A stretch of DNA of 64,000 bases from Nematostella vectensis (GCF_932526225.1 NC_064045.1:12084442-12148441); one strand, 5' to 3'; positions 44,710 to 56,052 are shown, counted from the stretch's first letter. Notes: generated by a model not told the origin, from the sequence alone. Translations and numbers: made by a program.

Positions 44710-45238
44710 CAGGGCTGTAGCAGGAGTGCACCCCCCAGTAGGGGCGTGGCTGTGGCCCCCCTAACATTTTAAAAAATTCTAAGGAAAATAACCAGTAGGG
44801 GCGTAGCTGTGCCTCCCCCCCTAATATTTTAAAAAATTCTAAGGAAAATGACCAGTAGGGGCGTGGCTGTGCCCCCCTAATATTTTAAAAAATTCTAAGG
44901 AAAATGATCAGTAGGAGCGTGGCTGTGCCCCCCCTAATATTTTAAAAAATTCTAAAGAAAATAACCAGTAGGGGCGTGGCTGTGCCCCCCCTAATTAATA
45001 TTTTAAAACATTCTAAGGAAAATGACCAGTAGGGGCGTGGCTGTGCCCCCCTAATATTTTAAAAACTTCTAAGGAAAATGACCAGAAGGGGCGTGGCTGT
45101 GCCCCCCTAATATTTTCAAAACTTCTAAGGAAAATGACCAGTAGGGGCGTGGCTGTGCCCCCCCCCCCAATATTTTCTTGATGTTATTGTATTGTGCCCA
45201 CCCCCAACCCCCATATTTCGAGGCCTGCTACGGCCCTG
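44710..45238. mobile_element. hAT-like MITE with internal 57-bp tandem repeats
   Basis: Ends CAGGGCTGTAGCAGG and CCTGCTACGGCCCTG are inverted copies. TCACT flanks both sides (44705-44709 and 45239-45243), shorter than the usual 8 bp. The interior is about eight units of roughly 57 bp containing CCAGTAGGGGCGTGGCTGTG followed by a C run. Confidence 0.8.
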
Positions 45239-46998
45239 TCACTAAAAGCAGTAAAATTTTTGTAGAGCTATTTGTCGTTTTCGTATCGTTTCAGCGTTTT
45301 CAGCGGGAAGGTCATCTCAAAATGAAAACGCTTCGTTTGAACGCAGATCTTTTAGAAATGGAACAAATAGAGCACGTCTTGCATTCAGGGCGCAGACAGG
45401 GAAAGGTACCGGGGTTGTTGTTGGTACAACTTTTGTGGCAGCATTGCTGCAAAAAAAAGGTAGAAAACGATGTTGGGCTTTCCAACTTGCAACAAAAAAA
45501 ATGCTGCGACAAAAGTTTGTTCGCCGGTAGATAAGACGCGCAACATCGATTTTAAACCTTTTTTGCAGCAATGTTGCGTATTACCGTACCTTAAGATACG
45601 CACTAGATTACCATTTATGCTGGTGTCACGGCGGTAGCCGATAAACGACTTAGAACGAGGCCATGAGGGCCATATGTTAGAAAACTGTAAATTCAGTTAA
45701 TATGCTACCCTCGATAAATAAAGATTATTGTATTTTATTATATGGCTACGATAGAACGCGCGCTGTGATTGGCTTATTGGTAGTCGTGACATTCCCGTAT
45801 TGCCCGTCTCTGAGGGCATAACGGAATTTCGTATTGCCCCACGAAAATAATTTCACAATCTCCTGTTTGTTGAATTTTTCCCACCTTCAAACTGCAAAAT
45901 GAGCAAAATAAGTATTGAACGGCCGGCTACCACCTCCCATTTCAAATACCTGGTATTTACGGGAATTTTATCATGAAATTGACGCACTTTATAATACCAT
46001 GTTTTATATTGTGATAAAAAACGCAATTTTATGATAACATTTATGCAATCATTCCTATAAGTCCCCTAGACGCCCGTAAAATATAGGCCTACTCCAAAAC
46101 GCAAACCAAAAATCGCATCCAAGCCACGTTAAAGAAATGACTTCGTTGTCAAAATATCAATTTGACTGGGTAGTGTGGAACTTGAAACGGGCGGCCCGTT
46201 CTGTTTTCTGTCTGTTTTTCGTACAATTTGCCCTAAGTACTGAGAGGATTGTCTAGATATCGTACCAAGGTATGGTGTCCTGTTATTTAGATTATAACAA
46301 GAGGGTCTCTAGATTGTACTTTTCAGACGCTTGTCAGGGGCGGATGTAGCTTCGGGGGGTGGCCCAGGGACAAAGGGGGGGGGGGTAATTATTTTTTGTG
46401 ACATTTTGCTTTCAGACTCCAACAGAGATACATACCTAAGAAGGAAATTTTATCGATAAAATAAACACCAATCAGGGTGTTTCTGGGCACAGAAGAGATA
46501 GGTAGGTATTTGCCTCTTTGTGCGGTATCTTTTTCACCAGTTCGCATCAATTTGAAACGTTATGCTGCTTGAGATTTTTGGGCGGGATATTTTACTGCCT
46601 TGCCTAATTTTATTGAATATATCATTCTGTGTGTGTTTTTTATTTCAGCTCGCTCGGCAAATTTCTTATTAGGACATTTCTCATACGCCATCTTGAAAAA
46701 GAGCCCTAGACAAAGTTTTTATTTGACGCCATTGTGAAAAAAAATCTGGACACCAACGTTTTAGATCATGCCTATTGTACCACTCACCCATCCGATTCAG
46801 TTTGTATTGCTCCGTTGCTCCGACGAAGTGCTAACTTTGTATCACAGAGGCGTTTAACATACCTTTTTAAACTTGTGTTGATTTATACCGTAACTTGACC
46901 GGGTTTTCTAATTAAACAAGGAAGGGGCGCGTCGCAAACAAGATACATTGAAGCAAAATTATAGGGAAAATCGTACGTGGTCTTTTATCAGAATTTAA
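45239..46998. other. Intergenic with a dispersed repeat
   Basis: 45662-45735 is an inverted match to about 27340-27410 (shared TATGTTAGAAAACTGTA and ATGCTACCCTCGATAAA). A G run lies at 46373-46386. The open frame 45178-45534 overlaps the MITE and is not supported as a gene. Confidence 0.5.
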
Positions 46999-47175
46999 AC
47001 ACGAAGGCGCGGTATAAAAGTGTGCTTCCATTGGAAGCATCGGCTCATTTGTCAATCAATCGCCGTGGAGTGAGGATCAAATTCAAGATGGCGGCCCGAG
47101 TCAAATACAAAACACAGAGGGGAGAGGTTTCAAAGCACGTCCTGATGTATAAAAATGCCAACTCTACCTTCTAGC
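46999..47175 (+). promoter_or_regulatory. TATA-containing promoter-like block, inverted copy at 50153-50226
   Basis: AACACGAAGGCGCGGTATAA plus AA lies at 46999-47020 and its exact reverse complement at about 50203-50225. Downstream of each TATA is an ATGGCGGCC context (47087 here). A 28-codon frame follows the ATG here. It could be a real promoter with a short first exon, or a transposon end. Confidence 0.4.
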
Positions 47176-48591
47176 CCGATAGAATGTGTAAAAAAGGAAA
47201 CTCAGTAGAAGTAAAGCTACGAAACCAACGTGATTTATGCAAAAAAGGAGCAAACGCATGATCGGAAAACAACGATTTCAAACCTCGAAGATTAGATGAG
47301 CTTTTTATGCCTAAAATTTACTTTTCATAGCTTTAAAACTCAGAAAACAGGATTTAAATTAGTCATCATAAGCTTATAGGTACTTAAAGTGGCGGGGAAA
47401 CTCTGTTTTGCTAGAAAATGCATCTTGACTTTCTCGAGCTAGGACAAGATTGTTTTGTGGTGTGTGAAGTTTTAATTCTATTTACCAGTTTACAAGCTAT
47501 TATAAGTTGGAATTCAAGTATAAATATGTAATAAATGGTAGTGTTTTTTTTTTATCGTTGGGATCAGTCCATTATTTGTATTCTAGTAATGTTAACTAAA
47601 CAGTTTGTCTGAATGAATTGGGGGCCAAACTTGCATGTTGAATCTATTATATAATTTCTAATCAATTATATGATTCTATCCTAGCTATACCCAAGAAGCA
47701 AGTCATGGTGACATCTGAATAATCAACAAGATATATTCCTCAAGAAAAAGCAGATACATAGACATGTATTACATTTTCCATGTGATTTTAAATCATAAAC
47801 ATTCCTTTGTAAAGGAAACATGTTTTGTTGCTATAAGATTGATTGATGTGTTAGTGAAGTGTGTAAAGCAACCAGTCATATTTTATAAACTGCATTATAG
47901 ATTATACTTTTGAATAAACCAAAAAGCTTTCTTTTTTATCCATTCAGTTCAAGACTTCTCATTCTTACAGTAAAAGCAAGTGTAAATACAGGGAGGATAT
48001 CCATTGAATGAAAACAGTAAAAGTCATGTCTCTATTTTGTATAATCAACTTATAATTAACTTAAAGTATAAAACATATGTTTGGGTAAACCCTTTATAAA
48101 ACTAAGGATCCAGACCGGTTTTGGGCAAATAGAAACAAAAGCTAATTCAATTGTTATTATTTCTACATTATTTGAAGTCATCATAGATTGCAAGATAAAA
48201 ACAAAATACTATACAGGTGCATTCTGATCCAAAAAGTAGAAAGATATCAATCTCACTTAGATGGATATCAGGCATTTCTTTAGTAGCCCTTCAGTTGTTT
48301 GGTGTATGTATATGTGTAAGTATACAAGCTGAGACATTGTACAAAGGGTTTTTTGCTGTTTCTGTGAGCCAGTTATGCACTATATAAACAAATGAAACAA
48401 ATGTTTTTTTTATTGTATACCAATCCCCTGTTTTGTACAGACAAATAGTAAGTTTTGCATTTTATTGGGATGGTACTTAGCCCTATTTTTAACCCTACAT
48501 CTGATAAATTTGCAAGAGGGCACAATGGTCTAATGACCAAGTGCTCTACAAGAAATCAAATTGACTGCACTATACTCCCTATTCAAACAGG
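47176..48591. other. AT-rich spacer, nothing recognised
   Basis: No supported gene or repeat. Confidence 0.5.
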
Positions 48592-49686
48592 TGTACGAAA
48601 TGATCCCAGGACCCGAAGCGATTCCAGGACCCGAAATGATCCCCAAAAGTACCCCAACTGATCCTCGGACCCGAACCGATACCGAGGAGTCCCCGAAATC
48701 AACGCCAAGGAATTGCGGTAATGGAAAAAGGGAAAGCAGAAGAAATACTTGCAATTTTGAAGCATAATAAAGGGTTAACAGCGACTCGATTTCTAAACAA
48801 CGTGACTTAAAAATATTAAATTCCAACACAATACTTCTATTTATTACATTGCCCGGCGTTAAACCCATAAACAGAGTCCAAAACAAATACACAACTTTAA
48901 ATTGCTACTGAAAGGAATACAGCATAAACATAGCACAGCTTTGCTCAGATCAACCAAAATTTTGACCTTCCATCATTTGACAACCAAACATGTATTTCAC
49001 CACGAAATCCTTGTCCACACGAGCGAATATTTACCGACACATTTTAGGCAGCCGGTTTGGCCGAGAAGATGGAATGACAAAAGCACACTGAGTAATACAC
49101 TCGAACAACCCTTCTACTAACGATGCAAAATATTAAGAGGATGTGGCTTTTGTTGAAAGCAATACTATGTGAGTTTTGAATTCCCTCATGTAGTCGTGCG
49201 TACACCCCGGCATGATATCATGATATGATAGGTCTTTCATTCACCGAAAACAAACATGCCAAAAAATAACTTTAAAACATTTTACTTCCTATGATAAGCG
49301 GGATGTCCTATCTGTAAAGACTTTCTTTTATGGCTTGTTATGTAAAAATGATTTATCCACGCCGGGTTCTTCAAATTACTATCACAGGAATTGTTAATTT
49401 CTGACTCAACCACTGTATTTCCCCCGCAGTCGTATATTAAAATCTTAATACTATAGTTTTAGTTAATGTAAATTTCCTTTTAATAACACAAACAAAGCTA
49501 AATGTTTCATATGTTTTTAAAACTGAAAGCCAATCCTTACACATTCCTTTAGTTGTCCATTACTGTAATTCCTTGGGGTTCATTTCATCATTTCGGGGAA
49601 TCTTGGGGATCGTTTCGGGTCCCGGGATCAGTTGGGGAACTTTGGGGATCGTTTCGGGTCCTGGGATCATTTCGGGTCCTGTACAG
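48592..49686. mobile_element. Fold-back element with about 130-bp inverted arms
   Basis: The left arm (about 48592-48725) and right arm (about 49563-49686) are inverted copies rich in GGACCCGAAATGATCCC and related short repeats, ending inward at CCAAGGAATT. No transposase. Target duplication not found. Confidence 0.75.
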
Positions 49687-50259
49687 TACCCAGTACTCTG
49701 TTTAGTATACTTATAAATGACAGACAGGGTGAGGGTAAGTTGACAAATTTCCTTAGCCTTTCTTTATGTTCTGGATCAAGAAGTCTGGTACTAACAGCAG
49801 GATGGCACCAGAGAAAGGACCCAAGGTAATGACCACCCTAGATAATGTAATATCAGAGTTTCACTTGCACACTCCCTGGATACCGCTGAAATATCTTATG
49901 AAACTGGAGTCATTTGCCGAAGCCTGATCATGGTAACATGTATTGATCAACTATTAAATTTGGTAAAAAGATAATAAAGACAAATTGACTTTCTGTCAAA
50001 GTAGAAATATACATTTCTCACTGCTAAGAAAGGCTTGGAGTACAAATCAAACATATCTTTTCTTTCATTTGGGAATTTTTTTATTCGTTGGATATCAAAT
50101 CATTAGATTTGTGGGCATTCTTTATTGACTGGGCTCGTAACGGTAATGGCCGCCATGTTGGACTTTCTCTGCATTTGAAAAATGGGGGCGGGGCTTAGGC
50201 CGTTTTATACCGCGCCTTCGTGTTGAACCTAACAGTGACTGTGGGCAGCCTGTGGTAGT

Positions 50260-50340
50260 ATAACTGTGAGAGGACTGGGCTTCATGTCACGTGATTGCAT
50301 GTATAAATTGCAGCGTCCCCTCGTGGTCTCTCTCTTCATA
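50260..50340 (+). promoter_or_regulatory. Promoter of the snoRNA host gene
   Basis: E-box TCACGTGA (50287-50294), TATA-like TATAAATT (50302-50309) and a pyrimidine start CTCTCTCTTC (about 50328) resembling a 5'TOP. TOP promoters are usual for snoRNA host genes. Confidence 0.55.
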
Positions 50341-51047
50341 GGCCAACCAACATCCTCCGTGTTTCTAGGGTAAGAATATCGCTCATTGCTCTCCCTAATC
50401 GTCCCCTATCTATAGAAATATCCATCTCAACCCATTTGTACGCTGTCATTTCACTCTATTTCTCGTATGAGGTGAATATATCCCACTATTTCTGCCTTCT
50501 TTTCTCGTGTAAAGAACGACTGCTCACCGGACTCGCTCGAACAAATTTCACGTGAAAGGTATTTGTCCGCTTGGATCGGTGAAAAAGCTTTTCTTGTCGA
50601 CGCTAGCACCTTTATAAACGATTTTAGGTTGGCAAAAGTGCAAAGTTTGGTTTTATTTATTTGCAATCTGGATTCCTCAAAATTGCGGTCAAAATGAGCA
50701 CGAGGCAAGCACGAAGTTTACAGCCCCCCGTACTGTAGTTTACTTGTTACTCCTCTATAACTATTCCCAACTTCAAAATCAAGACTCAATCATTTCCCAT
50801 AGCTTAACAGTCGTCTTTGTTATGTTTTTTGTGAGCAGAAGTTTGCCTTTTTTCTCTTTGAATAGACAGTTTCAAATTTATATATCCCCGGTTTAGACAA
50901 TAATTTCCGTCTTTATTTATTGCGTGATGACCAAGTTATCTAGTTATAACATATTTCTAAACCATTGCAAAAATACAATAAATGTACTAATGGAGAAATG
51001 TCGTAGTTATAAGAATGGCACATTTTTCATTACCTACCTCCACCCCC

Positions 51048-51152
51048 TTAGTCAGTGATGACAAAAGATGACGAGACTGAAGTCACTGTTATTTGTGCGT
51101 TTTGTACATATAACATCAAGTGATGACAATCGAGGCATTTGTCTGAGATTAA
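51048..51152 (+). ncRNA. C/D snoRNA, SNORD46/snR63-like by guide
   Basis: C box GTGATGA (51055-51061), D' ACTGA, C' GTGATGA, D CTGA (51143-51146), and terminal stem TTAGTC/GATTAA with one G-U pair. The guide CGAGGCATTTG before D complements the conserved 28S stretch CAAATGCCTCG. By the D+5 rule it would target an A there, the known snR63/U46 site (assignment from memory). Confidence 0.65.
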
Positions 51153-51755
51153 TACAGCATTTACACCAGCACTTAAACCAATTTAAAGGTGGTTTAATTA
51201 AACTGGTTTAAATCTTAATCTCCCAAGAGTGGTCAGAACCAAGAACAAAACTGAATAGATTGTGCTGTACATGTTACTAAGTGATCCTTTAGCTTGGCAA
51301 GTTATCAGGCAAGGAAAAACCTAGTTTAACTAAACATGGTTTGGTGTGTATGCATTATAAGTTTTATTCTGGGTTCTTATTCTTCAACTCTTGGGATCTG
51401 TATGAAACCCAATAAATATAGCATTCTGAGAAACAGTGATCTTGGCCCTAAGGTTTAACATAGTGAACCCTGCTGACTCCCTTACTCATATCTCAATGAA
51501 CAGGGTTCCATTTGTTCTTGTTTTACAGGAGTAACCCTGATAATCAGACTGCCCAAGATGGATGTCAGGTATGGTGATAAAGGCAGTATTCTGCTTCAAA
51601 GAAGGACCATTAAAACTGAATTTTATTGGGGAAGCATATATTTGTGTCATGTACATTAGTGTTTTCCTGCCCAGGTACCTCTTTTGACTTAGATTTTTGT
51701 TACATAAAAAGCTTTTTTGGGTATTTTTTTATGGTCCTAACAAGTTCCCCAGCTT

Positions 51756-51832
51756 AAGAGATGATGAGATTGAAGACTAGAGTCTCTGAAGATACTACGT
51801 ATCTTGAAGAAAGCTTGATCTTCACTGATCTT
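51756..51832 (+). ncRNA. Candidate C/D snoRNA
   Basis: ATGATGA (51761-51767), possible D' CTGA (51786-51789), D CTGA (51825-51828), and short stem AAGA/TCTT. The D' guide GACTAGAGTC matches a 28S stretch but is nearly self-complementary. It lies about 300 nt from the 3' splice site, unlike its neighbours, so support is weak. Confidence 0.4.
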
Positions 51833-52246
51833 CCTTGCTTGTGCTTCTTTCAGATTTTCCTTGTTATACATTTGCTTGATTTTGTAAATTGATGGTTTCA
51901 GGACACCCGTAATAGCATTTGGATTCCTGGTTCCAACCTTGAAAAAGGCTAAGATGTGGCACCTTTAGGCAGTAAAGTAATAAAAAGTTAGTATATGTTG
52001 TTTTGTTAGGTCTCTGAAATGACAAATGGATAGATGTTAAGTGTAGTTTAGACAACATTCTTTTCATGTACTGTCCCAAATTTAAATAAGCAAAATTTAA
52101 TGTCTTATCCTCATTTGTATGTATTTACAGTTGGGATACCACATGAAAAGAATACTAAGCCTTCGCAGTCTATCTGTGGTTTGCCAGGATTGAGCTTTAT
52201 GCCAGGTATAAGTCCAGGTTGTTTTTGTCCTTGTTTACTAGATGAT

Positions 52247-52340
52247 GGGTAATCTATGATGATATTGCAATATCTGACACCTCTTGTTTGAGTGCTAGTC
52301 ACATTGAACGTAAACATTGCTTTCTTGCCTGAGATTACCC
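52247..52340 (+). ncRNA. C/D snoRNA, target unknown
   Basis: The 8-bp terminal stem GGGTAATC/GATTACCC encloses C box ATGATGA (52256-52262), D' CTGA (in TATCTGAC) and D CTGA (52329-52332). It ends 71 nt before exon 52412. I could not match the guide CATTGCTTTCTTGC to rRNA from memory. Confidence 0.8.
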
Positions 52341-52505
52341 TCAATAAATACCTTATCACTTAACAGGGGTCTACTCATATTTCATGCTAAGCTGTCCTGT
52401 TTACCTTTCAGGAGTCCAATAATGTGAGGTCCCACACCATCTTACTGCTGAAACCCATGTGTAAGTATTTACTTCCCATTTGTATGCAGTAGTCGCCATA
52501 AAAAA

Positions 52506-52576
52506 AGAAATGTGATGAGTATTAGTTATCCCTGTCTTAGACAATTGTGCTGAGAACGCACATCAGACTGATTTCT
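52506..52576 (+). ncRNA. C/D snoRNA, snR38/SNORD1-like, copy 1
   Basis: Stem AGAAAT/ATTTCT, C box GTGATGA (52512-52518), D CTGA (52568-52571). The internal guide AGTTATCCCTGT before CTTA complements the 28S peptidyl-transferase stretch ACAGGGATAACT. The D'+5 position is the central G, the site modified by snR38/SNORD1 (inference). Confidence 0.75.
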
Positions 52577-52815
52577 CTATATCAAGCTATCCTGCATGAT
52601 GCAGCACTCGAATTGTACCATTTCTTATACATTTGTCTTGTACTTGCAGTTCACATTATTGTGATGGTTGCATTGTTCAGGTAAACATTATATATGACAA
52701 AAATAAAACAATGTTACTGAAACCCATGTGTAAGTATTTACTTTCCATTTGTATGCAGTAGTCACCATAAAAAAAAAGCCTGCAAGCGTTGCCGCTACAT
52801 TTGTCTTTTATACAG

Positions 52816-52886
52816 AGAAATGTGATGAGTATTAGTTACCCCTGTCTTAGACAATTGTGCTGATAACGCACGTCAGACTGATTTCT
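52816..52886 (+). ncRNA. C/D snoRNA, snR38/SNORD1-like, copy 2
   Basis: Near-identical to the copy at 52506-52576, with the same stem, C and D (52878-52881) boxes. One guide base differs (TTACCC for TTATCC), which still allows a G-U pair with the same rRNA target. It lies in the duplicated intron, 73 nt before exon 52960. Confidence 0.75.
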
Positions 52887-53050
52887 CTATATCAAGCTAC
52901 CCTGTATGATGCAACACTCGAATTGTACCATTTCTTATACATTTGTCTTGTACTTGCAGTTCACATAATTGTGGTGGTTGCATTGTTCAGGTAAGCATTA
53001 TATATGACAAAATAAAACAATGTTTTTATACAATAAAACAAATTATTTAT

Positions 53051-53150
53051 GCCAGAGTGATGATGAATCCCCAGTTCGCAGTTTCCACTAGATGGGATAT
53101 GCTAACACATATCTCGCTGATGGTATAACTTCCTTGGATGTCTGACTGGC
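53051..53150 (+). ncRNA. SNORD14: U14 C/D snoRNA, copy 1
   Basis: Stem GCCAG/CTGGC, C box GTGATGATGA, domain A TTCGCAGTTTCCAC and domain B CTTCCTTGGATGT before D box CTGA. Both domains are the hallmark 18S-complementary elements of U14. Domain B directs methylation of the C in ACATCCAAGG, and domain A is needed for 18S processing (established knowledge). Confidence 0.95.
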
Positions 53151-53556
53151 CATTTCATGAATATAAATGAATGAGAAATTCTTTGTATAAGTTCTCTGAA
53201 TTGCCAAGAACCTCGCTCATTTATATGATAAATGTTATCAGTATTATGTTTAGTGGTATCACATAGCCATGACCATTATTCAAAGCTTGAATAAAATTCT
53301 TCCCTTGTGTAGCTGACTTGAGGAGTGATAACCTGACATGGTCATGCAAAACAGCCTGTACTCCTGCCATAGTTTACATGTTGGTAAGTTACCTGTTTTG
53401 TCCCATAGCAAAATTCTTTTTTTTGTTCCCTAGCTTACACAACAATGAAAATATAAAAAAAACAGCTATGTTTTAAAACTTGGTTGTTTCCTAATGCTAA
53501 CTTACCCAACAGTGGGCAAGTGCTCAAATTAAACCTTGTCTATGGTAAAAGCTTGT

Positions 53557-53648
53557 GGTGTGGTGTGATGATCAAATCTTTTTTCCCCAGCTTATCGACC
53601 ATGGTGATACTGTGCTGTACTTATCAAGCCAATTTGTCTGACCACACC
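53557..53648 (+). ncRNA. C/D snoRNA S3, copy 1, target unknown
   Basis: Stem GGTGTGG/CCACACC, C box GTGATGA (53565-53571), C'-like GTGATAC, D CTGA (53638-53641). It ends 70 nt before exon 53719. The core is nearly identical to 54323-54418. Confidence 0.85.
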
Positions 53649-53880
53649 TTTTCAACGCCTTTACACTTGGGCATCCAAGTGTGATTTTTATTAATGTATT
53701 GCTGAATTTGTTATTTAGATGGACCACTTGGGAGCCAATCTTCTTATTTTCAAGGTAAATTATGTTCTACATCTAGTATAAGTGCTTATGGGTCGCAAGC
53801 ATCCGTCTTAACGGATGGGCTAAAAAAAGAGGTCTCTTCGCCAAATAATGCCCCAAAGTCGTCTTTTAAAATTTAGAGAT

Positions 53881-53980
53881 GCCAGAGTGATGATGAATCC
53901 CCAGTTCGCAGTTTCCACTAGATGGGATATGCTAACACATATCTCGCTGATGGTATAACTTCCTTGGATGTCTGACTGGC
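53881..53980 (+). ncRNA. SNORD14: U14 C/D snoRNA, copy 2
   Basis: All 100 bases match the copy at 53051-53150, while the surrounding introns differ. This points to recent duplication or gene conversion limited to the snoRNA. Confidence 0.95.
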
Positions 53981-54322
53981 ATCTTATTTCAGCTATTCCT
54001 ATTGTCCACCATTTTGATATGTGTTTATAGTGTCCCTTCCTTATTTTTAGTTTTGTATTTGCCTTGATTACTTCAGTGTTTTTTTTTTTACTGAATTGTC
54101 AAGTTTGCATAATAATATGCAACATTCTAAATGCCCAATCATATTAAATTAATGAATCGCAATGTTTATCATTTCTCTTCTTATTTCAGTACTTTGGGTG
54201 TTGTATGTGTAGTCTTCAGGCATTTATGGAAAAGGTATATATATTTGTTTTGTCTTGATAAGGAATCAATGCTCGAGATGTAAGTTTCGTCACCATAGGG
54301 AGATCAAAATAATATCTGACCA

Positions 54323-54418
54323 CAGTGAAAGAATGATGATCAAATCTTTTTTCCCCAGCTTATCGACCATGGTGATACTATGCTGAACTTATCAAGCCAA
54401 TTTGTCTGACTTTCACTG
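54323..54418 (+). ncRNA. C/D snoRNA S3, copy 2
   Basis: Same core as 53557-53648 (TCAAATCTTTTTTCCCCAGC ... GCCAATTTGTCTGA), but the terminal stem is a different, fully paired 9-bp CAGTGAAAG/CTTTCACTG. C box ATGATGA, D CTGA (54406-54409); ends 65 nt before exon 54484. Confidence 0.85.
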
Positions 54419-54540
54419 ATAAAATGGCATGGTTATTGCTCTGTTGACACATGAGGATCTCAAGCCTTTTTTGTTGATTTCAGGTTAAGGCCATCACAAT
54501 GCAGCTCTATATGATGTAATAAAATCTAAAATTTTATATT

Positions 54541-55755
54541 TGAAGTTGTTTTCCATTGCGTCCTTGCCAGATATTCCAACAGCCCACTTAAAATACCTCC
54601 CCCTCCCCTCCACCCGCTCCTCAAATCACAAAACCCCACTCTGGCAAAAGATGACCCATTGCCACTACCTTTATTATTATTATTATTAAAAAATACATTA
54701 AACAAGAGGTTCTGCTATAAAAGGGAAAGCTCCTCCCACCCCTGGGCTCAAGAACTATCAGTTATCAATCAGTCATCAATTGGTCAACATTTCAGGACAA
54801 TTGCTCTGAGCGCTAAATTCAAATTTCATATTCTAAATCAAATATCATTCCTAGAGTTGTCCACCTAAAATGTTTCCACGTAAAATAATACAATACCAAG
54901 CTGTGTACGCTTTAAAATACTAGCATTTTTATCACAGCGCGATAATTTATGAATGTGCGTTAGATTTTTAATTGCCCAAAATTTAAAATGTTACACCGAA
55001 AACGTGAGTGGAGTACTAATTTATCGATCTCTCAACACAACTATCTTGTAAAACCTTGCAAAAATAGTTTTATTCCAAGCCGACTGAGCTCGGAGATAAG
55101 CAATTTTACAGAAGAATTATAATTTGTGACTAGTGTGGAAGTTTTCTGAATATAATTGCAAAGTCGAGCCCTTGGGTGGGAGGTGCTTATCCTTTTATAG
55201 CGGAACCTCGTGTCTAAGACATTTTAACCCATATGCTGATCAGATAGATCAACGACACAACGCTAAAATTGAAGTTCAAAAAGTCACTTCTGGGTGTTTT
55301 TTTAACGGTCATGTTATCAGTTTACTTCCGGAAGGTCGACTTAAACCTCAAGAGTATTAGAATCCGCGCTATTTTACAGGCCATCTGCTCTAAATTATTA
55401 GTAAAATTTTTTTTAAAAACTTCCAATTGACACGTTCCTTGAAGAGTACCTGTCGGGGTCCGTGGTCATTTCTTGTGATGATAAACTATCTTCCCCTCAC
55501 CTTGGCGGCCTTTTTCCATGTGATACCTATGGCTGTGCTCTCCTCAGCCAATCCGCCTGGCACCTGTCTGCAAGACCAAAACTTAGAGATATTTTTATTA
55601 GTCTCTGTTCATAATTTATTTTATGCATTTTAGATGCTTATACTTTTCGCTATATATTATGTAGCGTCGATACACCACAGGCTGCCCAAATGCCGCCAAA
55701 ACGGTCACGTGTTGTCGAGTGTTGTGATGAGAATGGCGAAGAGTCACCTAGGAAT
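54541..55755. other. Spacer with possible disrupted exon
   Basis: An (ATT)n run lies at about 54669-54690. From 55692 an ATG frame MPPKRSRVVECCDENGEE runs into the small MITE at 55756. No gene could be assigned. Confidence 0.35.
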
Positions 55756-55856
55756 TACCCTGGTTCCAGAGCCTCGCGCGTCTCTCTATTTAGTGGCCAG
55801 CGAGGTTAACCTGTTAACCACTGAATAGAGAGACGCTCGAGGCTCTGGGACCAGGG
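55756..55856. mobile_element. 101-bp MITE with perfect 11-bp target duplication
   Basis: CACCTAGGAAT lies at 55745-55755 and 55857-55867. Inverted arms of about 40 bp begin CCCTGGTYCCAGAGCCTCG. A related sequence occurs at about 29140-29196 in CENP-M intron 3. An 11-bp duplication would fit Mutator-like targets. Confidence 0.8.
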
Positions 55857-56052
55857 CACCTAGGAATGTGTGTCGCCAAGAATGAAGGCTCAAGAGTCGT
55901 AAGTTTATTTCCCGTTAGATTTTTATATTGAGCTATTGATTGTAATTATGTATTTTGTTTATGTTTAGTTTTAATATTACATGAGAACACGCGTATCACG
56001 AAGAATAAAAGCGGCGAAAGATGCCGAGCTGGATTGCACGTGAACGAGTTGT

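Larger units (their letters stand above)
50328..54540 (+). ncRNA. Noncoding multi-exon snoRNA host gene
   Basis: Short exons bounded by AG/GT: about 50328-50369, 51529-51568, 52131-52205, 52412-52460, 52650-52680, 52960-52990, 53313-53383, 53719-53754, 54190-54234, and 54484 to poly(A) signal AATAAA at 54518-54523. No conserved reading frame spans the exons. Nearly every intron holds one C/D snoRNA, and in five introns the snoRNA ends about 66-74 nt before the 3' splice site, the spacing typical of intronic C/D genes. The exons have no recognisable function beyond hosting, as in GAS5/UHG-type genes. Exon 52650-52680 and its intron are duplicated as 52960-52990. Confidence 0.8.

Noticed and set aside
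45178-45534. 118-codon ORF
   Set aside because: Starts inside a MITE terminus and has no recognisable domain.
53165-53230. 10-bp stem ATATAAATGA/TCATTTATAT as another snoRNA
   Set aside because: No proper C box next to the stem; the intron already has U14.
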